From the NCBI RefSeq assembly GCF_002742445.1, contig NZ_NJNQ01000002.1:288735-352734 (forward strand): DNA of 64,000 nucleotides, written 5' to 3'. Every line of letters starts with the position of its first letter. Within the stretch, counting starts at the first letter, position 1. Positions 29,267-37,693 of this stretch are shown piece by piece. The notes under the pieces are model-generated. The model saw nothing but the letters and a program-made list of their open reading frames with translations. It was not told where the DNA came from and searched no databases. The DNA is from Bifidobacterium sp. N4G05. GTDB lineage: Bacteria; Actinomycetota; Actinomycetes; Actinomycetales; Bifidobacteriaceae. A program made the translations under genes and the position numbers.

Positions 29267-29290
29267 CACCCACCTCCTTCGGACTATCGG

Positions 29291-29307
29291 CCATGGACCT
29301 TCCATGG
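29291..29307 (-). promoter_or_regulatory. Short hairpin in the rpsF leader
   Basis: ccatgga-cct-tccatgg is a perfect 7-bp stem with a 3-nt loop, located 25-41 bases before the rpsF ATG. S6:S18-binding leader structures are known upstream of rpsF in several phyla; whether this hairpin is part of one cannot be told by eye. Confidence 0.35.
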
Positions 29308-29532
29308 CAGGAGTGTGTATGCGTACTGCCTTCACACATTTCTATACAAGAGGTATAAAGATGCATTTCAGACAACCTGTTCAGCATAGCCCTTCTGCTG
29401 GACGAGCGGCAATCGCGCACGTTCCGCAAAACAGGCGCGTCATGGGCACCCGCATTGTTATATTGAATACAGCTACTTTTGTACGGTTGGCATACCGTAT
29501 TTACGCGACTCTAGATTTGTGGAAGGCGAAGC

Positions 29533-30546
29533 ATGTCGGCGATTCTCGAAGGCACTCCGGATAAAAAACTGGCTTTGGTAACGGGTCGTGCATACCCTGA
29601 TCAAGCCCATGAAACCGCGAAATACCTGGGAATCGACGTGCTTGAAACCACGGCCTACGATTTCGCTAACGGCGAGATGTACGTGCGCTACACCGAACCG
29701 GTGCGTGGTGCCGATGCGTTCGTGATGCAGGCGCACACCGAGCCGATCAACAAGTGGATCATGGAACAGCTCATCATGGTTGACGCCATGAAGCGTGCTT
29801 CCGCCCGCTCCATCACAGTGGTCGCACCGTTCCTTGGCTATTCTCGTCAGGATAAGAAGCATCAGGGCCGCGAACCCATCACCGCCCGCCTGATTTTCGA
29901 CTTGTTCCGCGCAGCCGGCGCCGACCGTATTATGACGGTTGACCTGCATGCCGCCCAGGAGCAGGGTTTCTTTGATGGTCCGGTCGATCACCTCACCGCC
30001 ACTCCGGTGCTGCTCGACTACGTGCGTAACAACATGCCGCTTGAGAACACCACCATCGTATCTCCGGATGCTGGCCGTATCAAGGTTTCCGAGCAATGGG
30101 CCGCAAAGCTCGGCAATCTGCCGCTCGCCTTCATCCACAAGACTCGTGACATCACTCGCCCGAACCATGCCGAGGCACATGGCATTATCGGCGAAGTCGA
30201 AGGCCGCGACTGCGTGGTGGTTGACGACATGATCGACACCGCGGGCACCATTTGCGAAGCTGTGCGCACGCTGAACAATGCCGGCGCGAAGTCCGTGACG
30301 TTGGTTGCCACCCATGGTCTGCTGTCCGGCCCGGCTGTGGAACGCCTGAGGAATTGCGGTGCCAAGGAGATCGTGCTCACCGACACCGTGCCAGTTCCGG
30401 AGGAGAAGCGTCTGCCGAACATGACCGTGCTGTCCGTAGCTCCGCTACTGGCTGCCGGCATCCGTTCCGTGTTCGAATCCGGCTCCGTTTCCACGCTGCT
30501 CAACGGCTTGCCCGAAGACATGCGTCCGCGCAACATTTACGCCTGA
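29533..30546 (+). CDS. prs: Ribose-phosphate pyrophosphokinase
   Basis: 337 aa with GGAAGG seven bases upstream of the ATG. It makes PRPP from ribose 5-phosphate and ATP for nucleotides, His and Trp. Signatures: FANGEMYVRYTEPVRGADAF, MKRASARSITVVAPFLGYSR followed by QDKKHQGREPITARL (flexible loop), and the PRPP-binding loop DCVVVDDMIDTAGTICEAV. Length is slightly above the usual 310-320. It is transcribed away from rpsF and ends in a strong terminator. Confidence 0.97.
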   Translation: MSAILEGTPDKKLALVTGRAYPDQAHETAKYLGIDVLETTAYDFANGEMYVRYTEPVRGADAFVMQAHTEPINKWIMEQLIMVDAMKRASARSITVVAPFLGYSRQDKKHQGREPITARLIFDLFRAAGADRIMTVDLHAAQEQGFFDGPVDHLTATPVLLDYVRNNMPLENTTIVSPDAGRIKVSEQWAAKLGNLPLAFIHKTRDITRPNHAEAHGIIGEVEGRDCVVVDDMIDTAGTICEAVRTLNNAGAKSVTLVATHGLLSGPAVERLRNCGAKEIVLTDTVPVPEEKRLPNMTVLSVAPLLAAGIRSVFESGSVSTLLNGLPEDMRPRNIYA

Positions 30547-30567
30547 TCCGCGCATACTTACCTAAGC

Positions 30568-30600
30568 AAAAACTCGCCCACCCCCGGTAGGCGAGTTTTT
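30568..30600 (+). terminator. prs terminator
   Basis: aaaactcgcc and ggcgagttttt enclose a C-rich loop, with a T-run after the stem on the plus strand. It begins 22 bp after the prs stop. The next 200 bp to the ribokinase stop hold nothing I can support. Confidence 0.93.
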
Positions 30601-30804
30601 TCATAATCTATTTCTTTTTTAAGAAGAAACGCCAACATAGACGTCGTCACAGGTAGTGCCCGAGGTTTTGAAGGGTGATTTGTAACGAAATAGAGCCTCT
30701 TGTATCAAGAGAGAAAAGAGAGAAATCTAGCTATCGTCCGATACGTGCCTCGCTTTCAGAACATGCAATGGGAAGAAGAAACTTCGGTTAATTTCGCTAT
30801 TTGA

Positions 30805-31782
30805 CTATTTGGCGAATGCTTCACGGATTTGCGCGGCATTTCCGTAGGAGGCCTGCGCACCATAACCGGTGGCTGCGTATGCGGACACGTACGAGGCAAG
30901 CTCGGCCGCTTCGCTCAACGTCATGCCCGAGGCAAGACCGGCCAGCACAGTACCCATGAAGGAGTCGCCGCAGCCGGTGGTGTCCACCGCGTTGACGCGT
31001 ACCGGGGAAATACGCTGAATCGGCGTTTCCGAGGTGGCGTCCAGCACCACGGAACCGTCGCCGCCGAGCGTCACGATCGCCTGTTCGAAACCGAATCCGC
31101 GCATCGCTTCCAACGCATGATCCCAGTCGAAACCGTCCCAATCATCGTTTTCCGGTTCGTCGATGCCCAGCAATTGCACCATCTCATGCTCGTTGACGAG
31201 CAGAATGTCGGATGCTTCCACCAGTTCGGCCGGCAGCGATGGGGTGAACGGCGAATCGTTGAGCAACACCTTCACGCCTGCTTCGTGGCACATGCGTGCG
31301 GCGGCCGTCACCGTTTCGATCGGGCTTTCCAAGCACAGGCCAAGCACGGAAGAACGTACCAGCGCCTCGCGCACGGATTCAACATAATCCACGGTGACCT
31401 GCGCGTTGGAACCCGGCGAGTACACGATAGTGTTTTCGCCGGCTGCGTCCACGGTGATCACGGTTGTGCCAGACGGTCCGAGCACGCGGCGAACATGCGT
31501 GGTGTTCACACCAGCTTCGCCCAGGGCACCCAGCAGGAAGTCGGCGTTGGAATCGGAGCCTACCGCACCGAACATCTGCACGGTTGCGCCGATGCGCGCT
31601 GCGGCGGCCGCCTGATTGCCGGATTTTCCGCCCGGCAGCAACTGCAGCGGGCCGCCGGTGATGGTCTCCCCCGGCCCTGGCAGACGCTGTGCGGTGACGG
31701 TGTAATCCGCGTTCATCGAGCCGATTACGGACACCGTGCCGTGGATGCGGTCCAATGCAGAGAGAACTTCAGTCGCGCTCAT
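30805..31782 (-). CDS. rbsK: Ribokinase (PfkB family)
   Basis: 325 aa. ATG 31782 follows AAGGAAG at normal spacing. PfkB signatures: VIGSMNADYTVTAQRLPGPG with GGPLQLLPGGKSGNQAAAAA near the N-terminus and VNAVDTTGCGDSFMGTVLA (catalytic Asp, anion hole) near the C-terminus. It phosphorylates ribose released by the nucleoside hydrolase encoded just upstream, feeding prs and the pentose pathway. It is separated from the MFS gene by a hairpin with a T-run and has hardly any room for its own promoter. Confidence 0.92.
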   Translation of the reverse strand: MSATEVLSALDRIHGTVSVIGSMNADYTVTAQRLPGPGETITGGPLQLLPGGKSGNQAAAAARIGATVQMFGAVGSDSNADFLLGALGEAGVNTTHVRRVLGPSGTTVITVDAAGENTIVYSPGSNAQVTVDYVESVREALVRSSVLGLCLESPIETVTAAARMCHEAGVKVLLNDSPFTPSLPAELVEASDILLVNEHEMVQLLGIDEPENDDWDGFDWDHALEAMRGFGFEQAIVTLGGDGSVVLDATSETPIQRISPVRVNAVDTTGCGDSFMGTVLAGLASGMTLSEAAELASYVSAYAATGYGAQASYGNAAQIREAFAK

Positions 31783-31813
31783 CTTTGACTTCCTTACATT
31801 AGTTAAATAAAAA

Positions 31814-31864
31814 GGAGATTTGCGGAATATTGTTTTTCAGTATTCGCAATTATCGCAAATCTCC
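31814..31864 (-). terminator. Hairpin between the MFS transporter and ribokinase genes
   Basis: ggagatttgcg (31814-31824) pairs with cgcaaatctcc (31854-31864); inner gaatatt/agtattc bases extend the stem. On the minus strand it is followed by tttttattt. The ribokinase ATG is only 22 bp beyond the T-run, so it probably works as a partial terminator within the operon. Confidence 0.75.
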
Positions 31865-31893
31865 ATTGTTTATATCGAGGATGTTATGTGCGA

Positions 31894-33345
31894 TTACTTA
31901 GCCGATTCCTCGGTTTCCAACGCATGGTTGCCTTCGTAGATCTTTTTCTTGAAGACGAAGAACACGATCAGACCAAGCAGTGCGGTACCGGCGGCGATCA
32001 GCAGCAGGTTGGAATAGTTGACGGCGTCACCGGTAGCACCGGTGATGGAACCGCCGGCGAGGGCGTTGGAGCCGAGCAGGCTGCCGATGATGGCAATGCC
32101 GATGGACGGAGACACGTTCATAGCCAGATCGTTCATGCCGACGCCACGACCAGATTCGTCCTTCTCAATGGTGCCGAGCACGGTGGAAACGACTGGAGAG
32201 TACATAAGGCCACAGCCCGCGTAGAACACGCATGCGCACAGGGTCAGCACCACAAAACCGGAGTTCACGCAGAATGCCGCGCCGGTCCATCCCAGGAACA
32301 TGAGGGTGCCTGCGGTCACGATGCCGGCCTTGATGCCGATCTTGCGGATGATCATGCCGGAGCAGGTGCCCACCACAGCGGCGACCACGAAGGCCCACAC
32401 GATGTGCAGGGAAACCTGGGTGGTGGTCATGCCGTAGATGTTGGTACCAATGGCATTGAAGATCGGGCTCAGTGCGTAGTTCACGAAGTAGAACACGAGG
32501 ATCAGGCAGATGGCGCGCAGCCAACGGGTGTTCTTGAAGAACGCCGGGGTGATGAACGGGTTGGAGGCCTTGTTGATGTAGAAGGCGAATGCCACGAACA
32601 GCAGCAGGGAGACCACGAGCATCCACCATGCCATGTACGAGAAGAACAGGGTGAGGAATGCGGTGGCGAAGCCGAAGATCACGAAGCCGAATGCGTCGAC
32701 CTTCTGGCCGTTGCCACTCTTGGACGGCAGGGTCTTGAGCAGGATCGGCAGGAACAGGATGGTGACGGCCGGGATCAGGAACAGGAACTGCCATGCGATG
32801 GAGCTGAGCATGCCGGCTGCGAACACGCCGATGGAAGCGGACAGCTGGTATGCGGCGGTGAACAGGCCGAAGAAGATGACCTTCAAATCGTTACGCAAGT
32901 ACTTAGTGGCCACCACCAGGAAGGCTGAGCCCGCCACCTGTTCGCCTGCGGTCTGCAGCACACGGGCGATGATCACGGTCCACAGGTTTGCGGCGAAGAA
33001 GTAGTTTGCCACGAAACCGAAGAGGGAGCCGATGAACAGCGTGACGAGGCCGACGGTCACGAGCTTACGCAGGGAGACGAAGTCGCCCAGGGAACCGTAG
33101 ATGAAGCACACGATGCCGAGCACGATGCTGGGGAATGCGGTGATCAGGGATGCCTGGTTCGGAGCGCCGACGTCGGCGCCGACTTGCTGGAACACGAGGT
33201 TGAAGCCCTGCAGGCACAGGGTGCCGAGCACGAAGGTGATCAGCAGCGGGATCAGGGAGCGGATGGCCATCTTGTTGCTGGTCACCGGATCGTCGAACGG
33301 ATCAGCGAATGCGGCGCTGGTCACAGCGGTTGTTTTGTTAGACAT
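31894..33345 (-). CDS. MFS transporter, probably for nucleosides or ribose
   Basis: 483 aa with about 14 hydrophobic segments, the DHA2-like arrangement. LITAFPSIVLGIVCFIYGSL and SLRKLVTVGLVTLFIGSLFG fit the first MFS loop, though the classic GxxxDRxGRR motif is replaced by GDFVSLRK. IIARVLQTAGEQVAGSAFLV fits motif B. It sits between a nucleoside hydrolase and a ribokinase on the same strand, so uptake of nucleosides is the simplest reading; drug export is the alternative for this subfamily. An AAGGA site lies eight bases before the ATG. Confidence 0.8.
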   Translation of the reverse strand: MSNKTTAVTSAAFADPFDDPVTSNKMAIRSLIPLLITFVLGTLCLQGFNLVFQQVGADVGAPNQASLITAFPSIVLGIVCFIYGSLGDFVSLRKLVTVGLVTLFIGSLFGFVANYFFAANLWTVIIARVLQTAGEQVAGSAFLVVATKYLRNDLKVIFFGLFTAAYQLSASIGVFAAGMLSSIAWQFLFLIPAVTILFLPILLKTLPSKSGNGQKVDAFGFVIFGFATAFLTLFFSYMAWWMLVVSLLLFVAFAFYINKASNPFITPAFFKNTRWLRAICLILVFYFVNYALSPIFNAIGTNIYGMTTTQVSLHIVWAFVVAAVVGTCSGMIIRKIGIKAGIVTAGTLMFLGWTGAAFCVNSGFVVLTLCACVFYAGCGLMYSPVVSTVLGTIEKDESGRGVGMNDLAMNVSPSIGIAIIGSLLGSNALAGGSITGATGDAVNYSNLLLIAAGTALLGLIVFFVFKKKIYEGNHALETEESAK

Positions 33346-33417
33346 TGTAAAAATCCTTGATTCTCTCGAATTGCGCGATACGCGATTTGTGATACGCGAT
33401 TGTTTGGCTGGTTACGC

Positions 33418-34374
33418 TTATTCGGCTTTGGCCGCGAGGCCGGAGATGCGGGTCATGAATTCGTTCAGGAAGCGCGGCACGTCAACGCCGACGGCCACCT
33501 TCATGGTCTTGACAGGGTCGTTCAGGCGAGTTTCGTCGCCGATGGTGCGTCCACGGGTCGGACCTTCCACGTCGACCTTCATGTTGATGTCAAGGGTGGT
33601 GACGAGGGTCGGGTCCACCGCCACGCCGACGGCGAGCGGATCGTGCAGACCGCAGCCGCCCAGGTGCGGGGACGTAGTCTCGTAGGCCTTGATGTAGAAG
33701 TCGGTCATGTCGGCCAGGAACTTGCCGGCCTTGGTGCCGAGATCGCGCCACTGCTGAGTTTCCTTGTAGGTGAGCAGGGTCTGCAGGGTCACGTCGAGGC
33801 CGATCATAGTGGTCGGAGCGCCGGAACGGAACAGGTAGTCGGCGGCTTCCGGATCCTGCGAAATGTTGGCTTCCATGCAGGCGTTGCAGTTACCGGGCAC
33901 GGTCAGTGCGCCACCCATGAGCACGATCTGGCCGATTTCGTCTTTGATTTCCGGAGCCTTCTTCAGTGCGGCTTCGATGTTGGTCATCGGGCCGGTCGGC
34001 ACGTAGACGAGATCCTTGCCATAGGTCTTCACTGCGTCGATGATGAAGTCTACCGCGGATTCGGTTTCGACGGAGCGGTTGGAATTAGGGATTTCCACGT
34101 CGCCGATGCCGTTGTCGCCGTGGATGAACGCGGAGATTGGCAGTACTTCGAAATGGTCGGTGGTGCTGGAGTGCGGCAAACCCTGATACACCTTGACTTC
34201 CGGGTGGCCGAGCAGGTCGGTCACGGCCAGTGCGTTGCGCACACCCTGCTCGACGAGCACGTTGCCGTAGGTGCCGGTGATGCCGATCAGTTCAATCTCC
34301 GGGCTTCCCAGAGCATACGAAATGGCAAGTGCGTCATCAACGCCGGTATCAAGATCAAGAATCATCTTTTTCAT
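33418..34374 (-). CDS. Inosine/uridine-type nucleoside hydrolase
   Basis: 318 aa; ATG preceded by AGAGGAAAGG. The N-terminal Ca-binding motif is present as MILDLDTGVDDALAISYAL (DTGxDDA). VLVEQGVRNALAVTDLLGHP and LVYVPTGPMTNIEAALKKAP follow the family, as does GCGLHDPLAVGVAVDPTLV with the second metal Asp after His. It splits ribonucleosides into base and ribose. It is followed by the transporter and ribokinase and sits behind a LacI-type operator. Confidence 0.92.
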   Translation of the reverse strand: MKKMILDLDTGVDDALAISYALGSPEIELIGITGTYGNVLVEQGVRNALAVTDLLGHPEVKVYQGLPHSSTTDHFEVLPISAFIHGDNGIGDVEIPNSNRSVETESAVDFIIDAVKTYGKDLVYVPTGPMTNIEAALKKAPEIKDEIGQIVLMGGALTVPGNCNACMEANISQDPEAADYLFRSGAPTTMIGLDVTLQTLLTYKETQQWRDLGTKAGKFLADMTDFYIKAYETTSPHLGGCGLHDPLAVGVAVDPTLVTTLDINMKVDVEGPTRGRTIGDETRLNDPVKTMKVAVGVDVPRFLNEFMTRISGLAAKAE

Positions 34375-34485
34375 GTGTGTGCCTTTCCTCTTTGACGGGC
34401 CTGACGACGGTCCGCCACTATACGGGTGTATCGTCAGTTATGTATCGAACACTTTCTCATTTATGTTGTGTGTTGACAAGATTTA

Positions 34486-34503
34486 TGATAAAGCGTTTTA
34501 TCA
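34486..34503. promoter_or_regulatory. LacI-family operator upstream of the nucleoside hydrolase
   Basis: tgataaagcgttttatca is an 18-bp palindrome with one mismatched pair and the CG centre typical of LacI-family sites. It lies 112 bp before the hydrolase ATG, between that gene and the LacI-type regulator gene, which is the likely binding protein. Confidence 0.7.
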
Positions 34504-34649
34504 AGAACGCAAATTCGGCACTACCCTACGGCGTGTTGCTTTTATTTCCAACAATTTAACCGTATAAGAAACTCCGACGACACTTTAATCAAGATTTATC
34601 AGCGCCACCCGTCTCATCATGATCCGCAGGTATCTAAAAATCCTCAATC

Positions 34650-35708
34650 CTACGCGCAGGCGGCCTGCACCAGTTTCGGCGTAAGCACTTCAACCTGCGG
34701 ATTAGAAAGCCACGGGCGAGCAGCCCTCGAATCCACGCCGGATTTGGTACGAATCGCAACATCAATCCGCTCACGTAACATACCCCAACAGGCGGCGGCC
34801 AAATCAGCCACACTCTGCTCAACGGTGGTCATACGCCAACCAAGCCCGAATCGCTTGAGAATATTGTCGTAACCAATCACCTGCATATCCTCAGTAACGC
34901 GCAACCCACGTTCCGCCATACGCTGACGGAAACCAAGCGCCATCACATCATTGCAGCAGAACACGGCCGTCGCACCGCCATCAATAATCTGATCCGCAGC
35001 ATGATAGCCACTACCGAAACGGTAATCCCCCTCAACGCACAGCGACGAATCGAAACACTCCCCCGCCTGCTCGACGGCATCCACAAACCCACGACGACGC
35101 TCCGCAGCACTCGACTCCGCAGTATCGCCAGTCACAATGCCAATACGAGTATGACCACCCTCCAACAGATAACGGGCAGCCAAACGACCGCCAAGATAAT
35201 TGTCAAAACCAACGGCATCGCACCAACCGCACTGCGTCAAACGATCAATCAACACCACAGGGCACGACACAAGCGCCACATCCTCACGCAACCGCTCAGC
35301 AGCATCGCCAGCGCAGGACTCGCGCGCCGGAATCAGCATCACACCGTCCACCCCACGAGCCGGAAGGCGCTGCAACAACTCATGCTCGGTAACACGCGAA
35401 TCATCGGAATTGGCCACAATCAGCGAATACCCCTGCGCGGCGCACTCATCCTCCACACACTTGGCAAGCGCCGCGAAAAACAAGTTCTCAATATCAGGCA
35501 CGATCAGCGCAACCAGCTGGGACTGCTTGGTCACCAAGCTTCGCGCGCTCTGATTCGGCACGTAATTCAGCTTCTTCGCCGCGTCGGCAATGGCCTTGCG
35601 CTTCTCCTCAGACACGCGAGCCGGTCGATTATTCAACACCAGCGAAACCGTCGTCACAGACACCCCCGCGGCAGCGGCCACATCCTTCAGTGTCGCACGA
35701 TACGCCAT
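34650..35708 (-). CDS. LacI-family transcriptional regulator
   Basis: 352 aa. The N-terminal HTH and hinge are clear: TLKDVAAAAGVSVTTVSLVL, NNRPARVSEEKRKAIADAAK, LNYVPNQSARSLVTKQS. The periplasmic-binding-like core follows (LVALIVPDIENLFFAALAKC, RGVDGVMLIPARES, GHTRIGIVTGDTAESSAAER). Its place upstream of nucleoside hydrolase, transporter and ribokinase suggests control by a nucleoside or ribose. An AAACGTTT-centred site lies in its own leader, suggesting autoregulation. Confidence 0.93.
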   Translation of the reverse strand: MAYRATLKDVAAAAGVSVTTVSLVLNNRPARVSEEKRKAIADAAKKLNYVPNQSARSLVTKQSQLVALIVPDIENLFFAALAKCVEDECAAQGYSLIVANSDDSRVTEHELLQRLPARGVDGVMLIPARESCAGDAAERLREDVALVSCPVVLIDRLTQCGWCDAVGFDNYLGGRLAARYLLEGGHTRIGIVTGDTAESSAAERRRGFVDAVEQAGECFDSSLCVEGDYRFGSGYHAADQIIDGGATAVFCCNDVMALGFRQRMAERGLRVTEDMQVIGYDNILKRFGLGWRMTTVEQSVADLAAACWGMLRERIDVAIRTKSGVDSRAARPWLSNPQVEVLTPKLVQAACA

Positions 35709-35718
35709 CCAAACCCCC

Positions 35719-35732
35719 TTAAAACGTTTCTC
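35719..35732. promoter_or_regulatory. Possible autoregulatory LacI-type site
   Basis: ttaaaacgtttctc lies 11 bp upstream of the regulator ATG and shares the AAACGTTT core and CG centre with the operator near 34490. A further half-site (aacgttttatc) occurs near 35865. Confidence 0.45.
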
Positions 35733-35910
35733 CCTCCAGCATAAATGCCATGCGATCCTGACGCGCCCAGCATCGCAATCACAAACAAATTCCTTTCACA
35801 GCAAAATAATCCGCACTATTTCCAGCGGTAAATCGTTTTTCGGAAGTGTTTTTTGTATACTCACAACGTTTTATCTGAAATGAGAGCCACACAAGAAGAG
35901 AGGAACCACC

Positions 35911-36384
35911 ATGCAGCCAACCATGCAGAAAAACAATGTGAAACAGCGCAAGACCATCGCCATCATCGCCATGATCGCAGTAGCTGCCATCGCGCTCGCA
36001 GCCGTCGCCATCATCGCAGTCTCCAACAAGCGCGAAATGACACAAGCCGCCAGCGACACCTGCACGTTGAATGCGAAGGCGCTCGCCACGCATCAGCAGA
36101 ACTTTGAAGAAGCGCAACAAGAAGCTGAAGAAGCAGCGAAACTCACCGTAAATGACGTGGCGGACGGCACCACGCTCGAAACCCTGAAGGATGCGATCAC
36201 ACTGTCCAAAGCCGTGGAAAGCGCGCCAGCATGCCCCGCAAGCGGCAATGCCAGCGACTTCACCAAAGCGACGGACGACATTCGCAAATACGCCGACAAC
36301 CTGCGCAACATCACCAACGAACTCGACGCGGCCGCCAAGTCGGTGGTCGCCAGCCAAGAACTCAGACTCGAGTCCGCCGAGTAA
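35911..36384 (+). CDS. Single-span membrane protein with two spaced cysteines
   Basis: 157 aa; GAGAGG eight bases before the ATG. A basic N-terminus (KNNVKQRK) leads into one membrane helix (TIAIIAMIAVAAIALAAVAI), so most of the protein should lie outside. The external part is helical and Ala/Glu/Gln-rich with only two cysteines, 57 residues apart (DTCTLNAKALATHQQNFEEA and ESAPACPASGNA), possibly a disulfide. The protein at 59305 has the same plan (TM, Cys, about 53 residues, Cys, helix) and may be a distant paralogue. Function unknown. Confidence 0.75.
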   Translation: MQPTMQKNNVKQRKTIAIIAMIAVAAIALAAVAIIAVSNKREMTQAASDTCTLNAKALATHQQNFEEAQQEAEEAAKLTVNDVADGTTLETLKDAITLSKAVESAPACPASGNASDFTKATDDIRKYADNLRNITNELDAAAKSVVASQELRLESAE

Positions 36385-36505
36385 GTCAGGTAAGCCGCCC
36401 CGACGGTTAGCGCCGACGTCAGCGCCAAACCCTACGTTTAACGGGGCCAAAGTCATCCAAGTCTGCGACTTCGCCCCCATTACAAGCGCTTTCGCATCGT
36501 ATCTG

Positions 36506-36603
36506 GCTTATATATGGCAGGTCATTCCGGAAAGACCGCAGTTAGAGCGTACAAAATTACCCCCTAACTAGCTTGTTTCAAAAACAGACTGCCATATATA
36601 AGC
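36506..36603 (+). mobile_element. 98-bp structured MITE-like element, copy 1
   Basis: Terminal inverted repeats gcttatatatggcag (36506-36520) and ctgccatatataagc (36589-36603) bound a body with two further palindromes (ggtcattccggaaagacc, and gttagagcgt paired with accccctaac). Copy 2 at 37473 is identical at 96 of 98 positions in the same orientation. A solitary arm (ctgccatacataagc) follows after exactly 27 bp at 36631-36645. Confidence 0.8.
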
Positions 36604-36674
36604 GAAACGCATCCGTACAAACCCCAAAATCTGCCATACATAAGCGAGATACCATCTGCCGACTTTCCTTTATT

Positions 36675-36720
36675 TTGCATTATGCGTGCATTTGACATAG
36701 AATACACATTAATTGCACGC
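36675..36720 (+). promoter_or_regulatory. Promoter and operator of the toxin-antitoxin genes
   Basis: A -35-like ttgcat (36675-36680) and -10-like tagaat (36698-36703) are 17 bp apart. Inverted repeats gcgtgca (36684-36690) and tgcacgc (36714-36720) straddle the -10, fitting autorepression by the antitoxin or the antitoxin-toxin complex. Confidence 0.6.
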
Positions 36721-36742
36721 AAGATTAGGGCAGGTGATTCAG

Positions 36743-37033
36743 ATGGGCAATATTACCATTCGCATGAACGACGATCTGAAAGCTCGGGTCAACCAGACAC
36801 TCGACGCCATAGGCATGAATTTCAACACTTACGTGACCATGGCGAGCATCCAGCTCGTGAACCAGCAGCGCCTGCCTTTCGACACTTCCGCGCGCGCCGC
36901 GGAACCAAACGAGCAGACCAAGCGCGCCATGCTCGAAGCCGAAGCCAAGGAACGCGGTATCCTCCCAGACGACGCGGCCACCTTCAACAGCGCGCAAGAC
37001 GCCATCGCCTGGCTGCACAACAATCACGGCTGA
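36743..37033 (+). CDS. DinJ/RelB-family antitoxin
   Basis: 96 aa from ATG 36743 with AGGTGA six bases upstream. The N-terminal ribbon-helix-helix (NITIRMNDDLKARVNQTLDA, GMNFNTYVTMASIQLV) is the usual DNA-binding and dimer part; the C-terminal tail (EAEAKERGILPDDAATFNSA) should wrap the toxin. It neutralises the toxin encoded 14 bp downstream and likely represses the shared promoter. Confidence 0.9.
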   Translation: MGNITIRMNDDLKARVNQTLDAIGMNFNTYVTMASIQLVNQQRLPFDTSARAAEPNEQTKRAMLEAEAKERGILPDDAATFNSAQDAIAWLHNNHG

Positions 37034-37047
37034 ACAGGCAAAGCGCC

Positions 37048-37356
37048 ATGATTACCATTAAATTCGACCAACAATTTCAGACCGACTTCAAACGCATCTC
37101 ACGACGGATACCTCAAATCGTAACGGAACTCGAATATGTAATCGAAGCTATTGAGGAGTACGGGCACGTTCCGGAATCATATAATCCTCACATGCTTGAT
37201 CACCCACGAGGAATCTACTCGGGATATGCGGAATTCCATCTTGCCGAAGGGAAAATGGATGTGTTGGTGATCTACTCGGAGCGGCCGGAAGCGTCGACAA
37301 TCCGATTCATTCGCATGGGATCCCACGACGAACTGTTTGACGGTCCGTTGCTTTAG
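37048..37356 (+). CDS. YafQ/RelE-family mRNA interferase toxin
   Basis: 102 aa from ATG 37048. The RelE-fold order is visible: KFDQQFQTDFKRISRR, an alpha segment with VTELEYVIEAIEEYG, then YNPHMLDHPRGIYSGYAEFH, MDVLVIYSERPEASTIRF and the C-terminal RMGSHDELF, in which the His and Phe correspond to YafQ active-site residues. Such toxins cut mRNA on the ribosome. No ribosome site is evident in the 14-bp gap, so translation may depend on the antitoxin gene. Confidence 0.88.
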   Translation: MITIKFDQQFQTDFKRISRRIPQIVTELEYVIEAIEEYGHVPESYNPHMLDHPRGIYSGYAEFHLAEGKMDVLVIYSERPEASTIRFIRMGSHDELFDGPLL

Positions 37357-37430
37357 ATGAGACCATCGTAGGGCCCAACGAGATTCAGCCATCAATTTCC
37401 GCCCAATAAAACTTTTTCCCACCATATCGG

Positions 37431-37445
37431 GCTTATATATGGCAG
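37431..37445 (+). repeat. Solitary arm of the 98-bp element
   Basis: gcttatatatggcag (37431-37445) precedes copy 2 by 27 bp, mirroring the solitary arm found 27 bp after copy 1. Confidence 0.75.
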
Positions 37446-37472
37446 ATTCGACAGCCCGACTTGAGGTTTTTC

Positions 37473-37570
37473 GCTTATATATGGCAGGTCATTCCGGAAA
37501 GACCGCAGTTAGAGGGTACAAAATTACCCCCTAACTAGCTTGTTTCAAAAACAGACTGCCATACATAAGC
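37473..37570 (+). mobile_element. 98-bp structured MITE-like element, copy 2
   Basis: Same length and orientation as copy 1 with two substitutions (gcg to ggg, and one base in the right arm, ctgccatacataagc). Together the copies enclose the toxin-antitoxin pair and about 870 bp. No transposase is encoded between them. Confidence 0.8.
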
Positions 37571-37693
37571 GAGATATGCCCATGAATTACGCATCTATGC
37601 TGTGCAGGCGCGACCTCGCGTCGCTTAGAGGCTTGACAACACCTTCCATTTGACAAAAGTTGTCAGTTGCCACGCACCAGGAGACGCAATAGG

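Noticed and set aside
31888..32928. 346-codon plus-strand frame opposite the MFS gene
   Set aside because: Antisense to a clear multi-span membrane protein; composition rich in Gly/His/Glu typical of shadows.
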